Below are positions 8,569-15,678 of a stretch of DNA of 64,000 bases, piece by piece. The notes beneath the pieces are model-generated. The model had not been told where the DNA came from, searched no databases, and saw nothing but the letters and a program-made list of their open reading frames with translations. Within the stretch, counting starts at the first letter, position 1, and each line of letters opens with the position of its first letter. Both the position numbers and the translations under genes were made by a program. This DNA comes from an uncultured Bacillota bacterium (GTDB taxonomy: Bacteria; Bacillota_I; Bacilli_A; RF39; UBA660): positions 98,501 to 162,500 of the forward strand of contig CAUAFL010000001.1 of assembly GCA_958428295.1 (NCBI GenBank). Direction: 5' to 3'.

Positions 8569-9276
8569 ATGGGTTATTTGATGATTTTAGGAAAAGGGTT
8601 AACGTCTATTTTTGTTTTATTTGTCTTATCTAAAGTGATGGGGCGCAAACAAGTTAGTGAGTTGAATTTATTTGATTATATTATAGGTATTAGTATTGGA
8701 TCGATTGCTGCTGAGATGACGCTCAATAGTGATATTAATTTTTATGAAGGAGTTTTCGCTATTGCTATTTATGCTATTGTAGCATATTTGATCACGTTGT
8801 TAACCATTAAGAGTATGCGTGCTCGTCGATTAATTACGGGAACGCCTACGATATTAATTCAACGAGGCAAGATTTTATATAAAAATTTACGTAAGAGCAA
8901 AATAGATATTAATGATTTATTACAGGAAGCTAGGACGAGTGGTTATTTTGATCTTAGTCAAGTAGAATATGCATTGATGGAACCTAATGGGAAGCTTAGT
9001 TTTTTACTTAAGAGTAAGTATCAACCGGTAACTCGTAAGGATATGAAGTTAAAGACAACGTATGAAGGTTTATGTGCTGATGTCATTATTGATGGTAAAA
9101 TTATGAAGGAAAACTTAAAAGTCTTAGGAAAAGATGAAAAATGGTTATTAACAAGACTTCATCATCATCATTATGAAGATATTGATAATATTTTACTAGT
9201 AATATTAGACAGTAATGAGCAATTGACTATTTATGAAAAAAATCAAGAGTTGGTAGAAGAAAAAATTCTCGAATAA
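8569..9276 (+). CDS. DUF421 (YetF/YdfR-like) membrane protein
   Basis: This 235-residue protein has two to three N-terminal membrane helices (about residues 3-80) containing the family blocks MGRKQVSELNLFDYIIGISIGSIA and an E-rich cytosolic C-terminal domain with YALMEPNGKLSFLLK. DUF421 proteins such as B. subtilis YetF are linked to the spore or cell membrane, but their biochemical role is not firmly known. The C-terminal extension HHHHYEDIDNILLVILDSNEQLTIY is seen in long YetF relatives. The ribosome site GTGGTGA fits the ATG. It may be co-transcribed with fhs; the CorA gene behind has its own promoter. Confidence 0.85.
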   Translation: MGYLMILGKGLTSIFVLFVLSKVMGRKQVSELNLFDYIIGISIGSIAAEMTLNSDINFYEGVFAIAIYAIVAYLITLLTIKSMRARRLITGTPTILIQRGKILYKNLRKSKIDINDLLQEARTSGYFDLSQVEYALMEPNGKLSFLLKSKYQPVTRKDMKLKTTYEGLCADVIIDGKIMKENLKVLGKDEKWLLTRLHHHHYEDIDNILLVILDSNEQLTIYEKNQELVEEKILE

Positions 9277-9282
9277 GCTCGC

Positions 9283-9311
9283 TTGACAAAAAGGAGTTTA
9301 CCCCTTATCAT
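9283..9311 (+). promoter_or_regulatory. Promoter of corA
   Basis: TTGACA (9283-9288) and TATCAT (9306-9311) are 17 bases apart, 24 bases before the ATG of the CorA gene. It starts directly after the DUF421 stop codon. Confidence 0.7.
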
Positions 9312-9335
9312 GAGAAAAGATGGTGAGGTGTAAGG

Positions 9336-10280
9336 ATGTTAAAAATATATAATACAGACTTAAATCGAGGAGACTTTGCAAGCGTTTCTGATTTTGAAAT
9401 TGGTTGTTGGGTTAGTTTGGTAGCGCCAAAAGAAGAGGAGGTAGAACTTGTTTCCTCTTCTTTAGGTGTGAAGAAAAATTTTATTATGGATATTTTGGAT
9501 GATGATGAAAAGCCACGTATTGATGAGGAAGATGGCTGTAAGATGCTCTTATTGGATGTGCCCATAGTAGAAAATCGTAATGGAATTAAGGTCGTTAAAA
9601 CATTACCACTGGGTATTATTATTGTGCGTAGTGACTATATTATTACTGTCTGTTTGCAAAAATATAGTATTTTGGATGACTTTACAAAAGGAAAGGTCAA
9701 AGAATTTTATACTTATAAGAAAAGTCGTTTTGTCATTCAAATGATTTATCGAGTAGCTATTTCTTATTTAAAGAGTCTACGTGATATTGATAAGCGAATT
9801 GAGTTTGCTGAAGGACAAATTTTAAATGCTACTAAAAATGAGGAATTGTTAGATTTGTTAGCAATTGAGAATAGTTTGACTTATATGATTACCTCTCTTC
9901 GTTCTAATGGGGTAGTGCTCGATAAAATCTTAAAGGGGAACGTCATTGAAATGTATGTAGATGATCAGGATTTATTAGAGGATGCGATTATTGAAAATAA
10001 CCAAGCCATAGAAATGGCGGATTTATATCGTGGTATCTTAAGTAGTACAACGGATACTGTTGCCACAGTAATTTCTAATAATCTAAACAGTATTATGAAA
10101 TTTTTAGCCGGTATTACGATTGTTTTTTCTATTCCTACTATGGTTGCCTCTTTTATGGGAATGAATGTTAATTTGGGTGGCTTTGCACATAATCCATTTG
10201 CTTTTATTTTATTGATTATCATTGCTTTATTATTGTCTATTTTAGTGGCTATCATTTTAAAAAGAAAAAATATGTTATAA
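9336..10280 (+). CDS. corA: CorA-family magnesium/divalent cation channel
   Basis: This 314-residue protein is a CorA-type channel: a large cytosolic N-terminal domain with long helices and two C-terminal membrane helices. The signature GMN is present in FMGMNVNLGG at the end of the first membrane helix, and a positively charged tail (KRKNML) follows the second. Its role is uptake of Mg2+, possibly Co2+ or Ni2+. It has its own promoter and ends in a terminator shared with the convergent gene, so it is probably monocistronic. Confidence 0.93.
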   Translation: MLKIYNTDLNRGDFASVSDFEIGCWVSLVAPKEEEVELVSSSLGVKKNFIMDILDDDEKPRIDEEDGCKMLLLDVPIVENRNGIKVVKTLPLGIIIVRSDYIITVCLQKYSILDDFTKGKVKEFYTYKKSRFVIQMIYRVAISYLKSLRDIDKRIEFAEGQILNATKNEELLDLLAIENSLTYMITSLRSNGVVLDKILKGNVIEMYVDDQDLLEDAIIENNQAIEMADLYRGILSSTTDTVATVISNNLNSIMKFLAGITIVFSIPTMVASFMGMNVNLGGFAHNPFAFILLIIIALLLSILVAIILKRKNML

Positions 10281-10305
10281 AAAAATAGGATTACTCCTAT
10301 TTTTT
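10278..10305. terminator. Bidirectional terminator between corA and convergent gene
   Basis: AAAAATAGGA (10281-10290) pairs with TCCTATTTTT (10295-10305), with A and T runs outside each arm. It can end transcripts from both strands. Confidence 0.85.
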
Positions 10306-10984
10306 AACTCATTACATGATCAGTGTTTTCTGTTGTTGTGTCTTTTTTATTAGGTGTTTCTGTTGATAACGTCGGTTGATCTTCTGTAACCGTGATAGTT
10401 CCTGTATAGATGCTATTATGATAAGTGATACGATATTGGTAAGTGGCTGCTATTTGAGTGTTTACTTCACTCGTGTCCAATTTCATTGTTGCTTTTACTT
10501 CTTCAGAAACAGTCTCAACTAAGTAATTAGCAATATCTGTGGGTAGCGCTGTACCTAATTTAATATTGATTGATTTTAAGGTAATTGTTTGCATTGTATT
10601 TAGGTCTGGTTGTTTCTCTTTTACGATAATAGTTCCTGTATAGACCTTTTTTTTGTATGTAATCCTGTAAGAATAGCTTCCTGGTTGCATCATATTAACA
10701 GTGCTAGTGTCTAGTTTTAAGTTAGCTAGTACTTCATCACTAACAATGCTGTCTAAATAATCAACAATTTTGACACTTAAAGGAGTATTTACCTCTAGTT
10801 CAAAATTTTTTAGCTTAATTTCGGGTTGTGTTTCTTTACTAATTTGTTTCCTTTGGACAACTACCAATACGGTTTTTTGTTTATGGTTATTTTCTAAATT
10901 GCTATATAGGATACCGGAAGAAATTGAAAGAGCGCCTAGTAGTGCAAAAGTTGCCACGGTGATTACTCGAACACTTTTTTCCAT
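10304..10984 (-). CDS. Membrane-anchored protein with two tandem extracytoplasmic repeats
   Basis: I do not recognise a named family. The 226-residue protein has one N-terminal membrane helix (residues about 7-28) and no lipobox. Two repeats of about 68 residues follow (58-126 and 137-204). Both share the plan I(K/N)(L/I)-x-TxL-x-DYL-(x)VS(D/E)EV-x-LDTS-VN-Y-YRITY-YTGTI-V, which resembles bacterial Ig-like modules. The tail is Thr/Asn-rich. It probably lies on the outer face of the membrane. A TATAAT box on the minus strand and an AAAGGTG ribosome site precede it. The lipoprotein gene upstream ends in its own terminator, so the two are separate units. Confidence 0.7.
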   Translation of the reverse strand: MEKSVRVITVATFALLGALSISSGILYSNLENNHKQKTVLVVVQRKQISKETQPEIKLKNFELEVNTPLSVKIVDYLDSIVSDEVLANLKLDTSTVNMMQPGSYSYRITYKKKVYTGTIIVKEKQPDLNTMQTITLKSINIKLGTALPTDIANYLVETVSEEVKATMKLDTSEVNTQIAATYQYRITYHNSIYTGTITVTEDQPTLSTETPNKKDTTTENTDHVMS

Positions 10985-11044
10985 ATTATTATCACACCTT
11001 TTCTATTGTTATTACCATTATAGAATAGAAAGGGAAGAGAAACA

Positions 11045-11079
11045 AGAAAAAAACTTCAATTTGTCGACAATGAAGTTTA
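11045..11079 (-). terminator. Terminator of the lipoprotein gene
   Basis: AAACTTCA and TGAAGTTT flank an inner palindrome TTGTCGACAA. The arm overlaps the lipoprotein stop codon and a T-rich run follows on the minus strand. Confidence 0.75.
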
Positions 11080-11739
11080 TTTTTTAAAATTTTGGTACCA
11101 ATCGTTTATTTTTTCTTTTACTTTTCCTGTTGCCTCTTGACTTTTTTCAATTATTTTCTCTTTGGTATTGCCAATGGCATGATAAGTATCTTCCCCTAGG
11201 ATATCTTTAGCAATTGCAAATCCCTTGTCTTTCGCTTTTCTAGCAAAGTCCTTTATAGTAGTTAGTTGTTGTTCATAATTTGGATCGATTTTTTCAACCC
11301 AACTACCGATGATTTGTAAATTGTCTAAGGTTTGTTCTTTGGCTTTATCTTTCAATTCATCGAAAGTGATGCCCTTATATTCCTTGTCCTCAAAGAGAAA
11401 ATCTACACCATTGACAAATATCTCTTTGCTGCGGGATTTAAATTGATCTAATTGCTCTTGTTCTTGATAATCTTGCAGTTCTTTTACTTCACTATTAAAA
11501 TTATCAAATGTTTCTAGTTCTTGGCTGTCCGTTTCTTTTGTTGAAGAGGTCGCTTCAGTTTGTTCTTGTTGTTGAGAAAGAGTACTACTCTCTTCTTCCC
11601 ATAAATTTGTTGTCGTAGTTTCTATTTCCAGCGTTGTTTCCTCTTTTTTTACTTCATTTGGTTTTGGTGTACAGCCTGAGAGGGTAAGGGCAAGCGTTGT
11701 CGCGATTAATATAGAAGGATAAATTTTTATATTTTTCAT
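11077..11739 (-). CDS. Predicted lipoprotein of unknown function
   Basis: This 220-residue protein has a signal peptide ending in the lipobox LSGC, so the mature chain starts at Cys23 and is tied to the outer face of the membrane by lipid. A Ser/Thr/Glu-rich linker (about residues 30-85) precedes an acidic helical region with repeated KxKE/KxFAxKAKDKG heptad-like segments. No enzyme motif is seen and I do not recognise a family. A promoter (TTGCAT-17-TATACT) and an AACGGAGGTTAT ribosome site lie upstream. Confidence 0.8.
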   Translation of the reverse strand: MKNIKIYPSILIATTLALTLSGCTPKPNEVKKEETTLEIETTTTNLWEEESSTLSQQQEQTEATSSTKETDSQELETFDNFNSEVKELQDYQEQEQLDQFKSRSKEIFVNGVDFLFEDKEYKGITFDELKDKAKEQTLDNLQIIGSWVEKIDPNYEQQLTTIKDFARKAKDKGFAIAKDILGEDTYHAIGNTKEKIIEKSQEATGKVKEKINDWYQNFKK

Positions 11740-11761
11740 GATAACCTCCGTTTTTTCCCAT

Positions 11762-11790
11762 AGTATACTTTATTCTGTTAGAATATGCAA
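11762..11790 (-). promoter_or_regulatory. Promoter of the lipoprotein gene
   Basis: TTGCAT and TATACT on the minus strand are 17 bases apart. The -35 box lies inside the 3' end of the radical SAM gene. Confidence 0.45.
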
Positions 11791-12729
11791 GGGAGTGGCT
11801 CTATCTCCTTGATAAATATTATGATGAGCCATTTTTTTGTCTATCGCATTTAAAATGTCAATTTTTTTCTTAGTCCATAGGGGTGCTATTAAATCTTGCG
11901 AAACAGCATCTCCCGTTAGGCGATGGATAACAATTTCTGGACGTAGGTATCGCAATTGATCAACAGTAATATCAACGTATTCTTCTTTTGTTAATATTGG
12001 AAATTTTTCTTTTTGATAAAGTGTAGCTAGCGCAGTATCTTTTAGTATGAGTAGCATATGAATTTTAATTCCCTGAATATCTAGGGTATTTAAATATTGG
12101 GCTGTTTCCAGCATCATTTCCTTTGTTTCGTAAGGTAATCCATTAATAATGTGAACGACTACTTGAATATTTCGAGCGCGTAGTTTTTTAACCATTGTTT
12201 CAAAAGAGGTGAGCGTAGAACAGCGATTTAACAGTTTCTCTGTTTGGGAATGAATTGTCTGTAAACCTAATTCGACAGTTAAAAAAGTACGGTTATTGAT
12301 ATCCGTTAGGTAATTTAGTACTTCTTCGGTAATGCTATCACTTCTAGTTGCAATTGCTAAACCGACGCAGTCGCTTCTTATTAGGAAGGGTTCAAAGCAT
12401 TTTTTTAATTGTTTAAGAGGGGCATAAGTGTTGGTGTGAGCCTGAAAATAGGCAATAAATAAGGCTTGGGGCCATTTTTTTTGCATGATCATTTGCCCTT
12501 TTTTAAATTGGTCTATTAAAGTATCAGCAGGATTTCCAGCATAATCACCACTGCCTAATTTAGAGCAATAGATACATCCTCCATAACCAACTTTCCCATC
12601 AATATTAGGACAAGTAAAGCCAGCGTTGAGATTAACTTTGCATACTTTTTGGCCAAAGTGTTGTGCATAAAAATAAGTTAGGGTGTGATACCGTTTATTG
12701 GTATTACTGTAACGAAAGTTATTTTCCAT
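11770..12729 (-). CDS. YhcC-type radical SAM protein (TIGR01212 family)
   Basis: This 319-residue iron-sulfur enzyme has the unusual cysteine spacing of the YhcC group: CPN...GGCIYC, i.e. Cys-x14-Cys-x2-Cys, which holds the 4Fe-4S cluster that cleaves S-adenosylmethionine. The opening RYHTLTYFYAQHFGQKVCKVNLNAGFTCPN and later VELGLQTIHSQT also match the family. The substrate is not established. An AGGAG ribosome site lies 5' and the start overlaps the patatin gene by 11 bases, so the two form an operon. Confidence 0.9.
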   Translation of the reverse strand: MENNFRYSNTNKRYHTLTYFYAQHFGQKVCKVNLNAGFTCPNIDGKVGYGGCIYCSKLGSGDYAGNPADTLIDQFKKGQMIMQKKWPQALFIAYFQAHTNTYAPLKQLKKCFEPFLIRSDCVGLAIATRSDSITEEVLNYLTDINNRTFLTVELGLQTIHSQTEKLLNRCSTLTSFETMVKKLRARNIQVVVHIINGLPYETKEMMLETAQYLNTLDIQGIKIHMLLILKDTALATLYQKEKFPILTKEEYVDITVDQLRYLRPEIVIHRLTGDAVSQDLIAPLWTKKKIDILNAIDKKMAHHNIYQGDRATPLHILTE

Positions 12730-13876
12730 ACGTCACTCCTAAAGTATATAAATATATAGCCCGTTGATAATCCTTGGGGAAAAGAGTCGTTAAGGTTGGC
12801 TCTTTTTTATGGTGCTTTTCTAAGTTGCTTAGAAAATAGAGTGTGACGACTTTGGTGCTCGTCATTTTTTTAATATTTAAAGAAGTTATTTGTTTTTTAA
12901 TTTCTTTGGTAATTTCTTGTTGGTTCGCTACTTTTTTTTGTAGTTGTTTTAGAAATAGTGAAGTTGTATAAATTTTATCTTCCTTTAATTGAAACATACG
13001 TCCTAACTCTTCTAAAGTTTGTAAAAATTTATTGAGTGTTATTTCCTCGTTGAGGCGTTTTTGTAGTTTGTTTTTATAGCTTTGATATAAGCGTGGTATT
13101 TCCGTATTATAAAAGGTAAATAGATTGCCTTCTAATTTTCCAAATGTTTTCATCGTATCATTATAACCAAAATTTCTATTTTCACGGGCTTGTTTTTGAT
13201 TAAAGTTTAAGAAGAAAGAGATGTTATTACGAGGGGTGATGATAGTTGTGGAAATATTGGTTTTTTTCTTTTGTTTAATACCAGGGGCTTTTAAGTCGAC
13301 AACGATTAGTTCCTCGGCTCCCATGTCAATTGCTAGATTCATTGGTAAATTATCATAAATACCACCATCTATATATTTTTGGCCATCAATTTCTTTCATT
13401 TGAATTGCTGGATAACAAGTAGCAGAGGCCATTAGATAATCTACTAGTTGTTCTTTTTTGATATCTTTTTTCTTTAAGATGAAAGGTTTTTTGGTTGTGA
13501 CATTAAAGGTGATGAGGCCGTAATTAATAGGGGATTGGTAGAACCGCCGATTATTGATAGCTCTTTTAATAATTCTTTCAATTTTGTCATTATTCATGCC
13601 ATTATTAGTTATAAAATTATGACCATATAATTTTAAAATTTCAAGTTTGGTATTTTCTTTTGGTTTTTGATCAAATAGGTATTCTAAATTTAATTTATTC
13701 CAAATCAAGTGGGCCTTGAAATAACTGTTCTGAACCATTAAAGCGCCATTTAAGGCGCCGATAGAAGTACCTGTAACGATTTCATATTGGATGTGCAGTT
13801 TGCGTAGGGCTTTCCAAACGCCTAATTGGTAGCTCCCTTTGCTGCCTCCGCCAGATAAGACAATTGCTCTTTTCAT
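12719..13876 (-). CDS. Patatin-like phospholipase/acyl hydrolase
   Basis: This 385-residue protein has the three patatin motifs in order: oxyanion loop GGGSKGSYQLGV (residues 9-20), nucleophile Ser in GTSIG (about 37-41) and the DGG catalytic Asp in YIDGGIYDNLPM (about 168). The family cleaves acyl chains from phospholipids. No signal peptide is visible, so it should act inside the cell. The last about 180 residues are a helical extension without known motifs. A divergent promoter region separates it from the VanY-like gene. Confidence 0.88.
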   Translation of the reverse strand: MKRAIVLSGGGSKGSYQLGVWKALRKLHIQYEIVTGTSIGALNGALMVQNSYFKAHLIWNKLNLEYLFDQKPKENTKLEILKLYGHNFITNNGMNNDKIERIIKRAINNRRFYQSPINYGLITFNVTTKKPFILKKKDIKKEQLVDYLMASATCYPAIQMKEIDGQKYIDGGIYDNLPMNLAIDMGAEELIVVDLKAPGIKQKKKTNISTTIITPRNNISFFLNFNQKQARENRNFGYNDTMKTFGKLEGNLFTFYNTEIPRLYQSYKNKLQKRLNEEITLNKFLQTLEELGRMFQLKEDKIYTTSLFLKQLQKKVANQQEITKEIKKQITSLNIKKMTSTKVVTLYFLSNLEKHHKKEPTLTTLFPKDYQRAIYLYTLGVTYGK

Positions 13877-13954
13877 TTATATCACCATTATTAGTATACC
13901 ATATTTTAAAGTCATGATATAATTAGTTTAATAGTAGTGAAGTAGGTGGTATGG
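13877..13954. promoter_or_regulatory. Divergent promoter region (patatin / VanY-like gene)
   Basis: Minus strand: extended -10 TGGTATACT (TATACT at 13898-13893) and a GGTGATATAA ribosome site. Plus strand: extended -10 TGATATAAT (TATAAT at 13918-13923), then AGGTGG. Both leaders are short. Confidence 0.55.
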
Positions 13955-15082
13955 GTGCAGAAAAAAAAGTTGAAATTAAAAAAGAAGGCTCGCAAAAAAG
14001 TGTTCCTAGGGGCTATTGTGTTAGTTCTTTTAGGAGTTGTTCTTTTGGGAATTTATGTTACGAAGCAAGATCTTTCTTCTCTTGGGTATAGTGATCAGGC
14101 AATTTCTCGGATTTTTAGAAAATTTAAAATAGGTTATGTAAAAAATGTAGGAAAAAATAAAACCTTAAATAAAGCGTTTGAAAGTAAAGAGTATCAAGAA
14201 GATAATTTGGCTATTTATCAGCAAATTACGTATCAACCTCATGCTGATTTGATAGCTAATATTAATACATTATTAGAAAAAGGCTATCAACCAAAAGAGA
14301 TTTCTTTAATTTTAGCAAGAGGCAGCAATAGTGATGTAACAGCCTTTGCTAAAAAAGAAAAAGTTAAATATTTGGAAGAATTTTTTTCTATTGATTATGC
14401 AAAACTTGCTAATTATGATCGTTATGTCGCCTATCAAGATAAAGAGAATGAGGACGCGCAACTAACGGTTCTTTATGTGAACATGGATTTCGATAAAGAA
14501 GAGTATGTGGATCCTGTGATTCTAACTAATTTTGATGAGTATACGCTTGTGAATAAGCATCGTCAGTTGAGTAGTGATTATGTTCCTAAACAGTTAAAAA
14601 CGTTTAAGCAGGAGGTTGTGAAATCGGAGGAGACAGTGAAGGCTCATCAAAAAGTAGTAGAGGCTTTTGATCAGATGCAAAAAGCTGCCTTAGCGGATGG
14701 AGTTTCGCTAATGATTAACTCTGGGTATCGTTCTTATCAGGAACAGGAAGAAGTGGTTGCCACCTATTTACAAGCTTATGGCAAGAATTATGTAGATAAT
14801 TATATTGCTAAGCCCGGGTTTTCTGAACATCAAACAGGAATGAGTATTGATGTTGCCAGTAAAACAAAAAATATTTTTATAGAAAGCGAAGAGTATCGTT
14901 GGATGATGGATCATGCTTATGAATATGGTTTTATTTTACGTTATCCTAAATCAAAAGAGGAAATTACAGGATATAAGTGTGAAGCGTGGCATTATCGTTA
15001 TGTGGGAAAGAAAATTGCTAACTATATTAAGAAAAATAATATTACCTATGATGAATATTATGTGATGTTTTTAGATAAATAA
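13955..15082 (+). CDS. VanY/DdlC-like D-alanyl-D-alanine carboxypeptidase, membrane anchored
   Basis: This is a Zn peptidase of the M15B/VanY type that trims D-Ala from peptidoglycan stem peptides. A very basic start (KKKLKLKKKARKK) precedes one membrane helix (about residues 17-37). The C-terminal domain shows SGYRSYQ, SEHQTGMSIDV (His and Asp Zn ligands) and EAWHYRYVG (catalytic Glu and third Zn ligand His). The region between the helix and the catalytic domain is about 170 residues, as in other Firmicute YcdD/VanY proteins. I chose GTG at 13955 because AGGTGGT at 13944-13950 is its Shine-Dalgarno sequence; the frame-open GTG at 13946 lies inside that sequence. Confidence 0.9.
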   Translation: MQKKKLKLKKKARKKVFLGAIVLVLLGVVLLGIYVTKQDLSSLGYSDQAISRIFRKFKIGYVKNVGKNKTLNKAFESKEYQEDNLAIYQQITYQPHADLIANINTLLEKGYQPKEISLILARGSNSDVTAFAKKEKVKYLEEFFSIDYAKLANYDRYVAYQDKENEDAQLTVLYVNMDFDKEEYVDPVILTNFDEYTLVNKHRQLSSDYVPKQLKTFKQEVVKSEETVKAHQKVVEAFDQMQKAALADGVSLMINSGYRSYQEQEEVVATYLQAYGKNYVDNYIAKPGFSEHQTGMSIDVASKTKNIFIESEEYRWMMDHAYEYGFILRYPKSKEEITGYKCEAWHYRYVGKKIANYIKKNNITYDEYYVMFLDK

Positions 15083-15106
15083 AAAAGAAGTGCTGGCTTC
15101 TTTTTT
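15081..15106. terminator. Bidirectional terminator
   Basis: AAAAAAGAAG and CTTCTTTTTT form a perfect 10-base stem around TGCTGG between two convergent genes. Confidence 0.85.
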
Positions 15107-15536
15107 AATATAATAGGCATTTTTGATACTCTGTTTCGTTTGTGGGGATAGAGTTCTTGAGTAATTTTAAAAATGCACTAAAATCAAAAATTTCTGTCGT
15201 GAGTGTTACTAATTGATTTGGATGAGGAGTAATTTTTAATTTGTTTTTTCCTTCTAGTGTGAAACATCGATGAATGCCATCATCCCAACGTTTCCCCTTA
15301 AATGCCTCATAAGTTGTCTCTGTCTCAGTTAGTAAATACTGTTGATAGGTAATCGTTGTGTCTTGATTACGGTTTGAGGTAATTAACGTATGATTTTCTA
15401 TTAAAAAGGCTTCTAGAAATAGTTCTTTTTCATTTTCATGATCATTAAAATTAATTCGTTTTGTGGTAACTTTTTCATTTCGTAAGGTCGTAATGGTTTT
15501 ACTTCGCCAGTCACAACTTATTCTAGTGGGTTCCAT
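15105..15536 (-). CDS. Hypothetical protein, 143 residues
   Basis: I do not recognise this gene. It has a clear ribosome site (AGAAAGGGGGAAA) before the ATG and ends in a terminator. The product has no signal peptide or membrane helix and is rich in Thr, Glu and beta-forming segments (for example KTITTLRNEKVTTKRINFND and DTTITYQQYLL). It contains three cysteines (near the N-terminus, HRCF and the C-terminal KCLLY), not spaced as a metal site. It is transcribed alone, divergent from the GH31 gene. Confidence 0.6.
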   Translation of the reverse strand: MEPTRISCDWRSKTITTLRNEKVTTKRINFNDHENEKELFLEAFLIENHTLITSNRNQDTTITYQQYLLTETETTYEAFKGKRWDDGIHRCFTLEGKNKLKITPHPNQLVTLTTEIFDFSAFLKLLKNSIPTNETEYQKCLLY

Positions 15537-15617
15537 TATTTCCCCCTTTCTTAGAGTTTATCATAGATTTTCCTAAGGTTTCTAAATTTTATGTGACAAA
15601 TTTCGACATTATTTTTC

Positions 15618-15646
15618 TTTGCAGTTTTTAGTAAGTATGGTATTAT
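15618..15646 (+). promoter_or_regulatory. Promoter of the GH31 gene
   Basis: TTTGCA (15618-15623) and TATTAT (15641-15646) are 17 bases apart, and TGG before the -10 makes it an extended -10 promoter. Confidence 0.55.
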
Positions 15647-15678
15647 ATAGTAGAAGAATAAAAGGATAGGTGAAGGCC

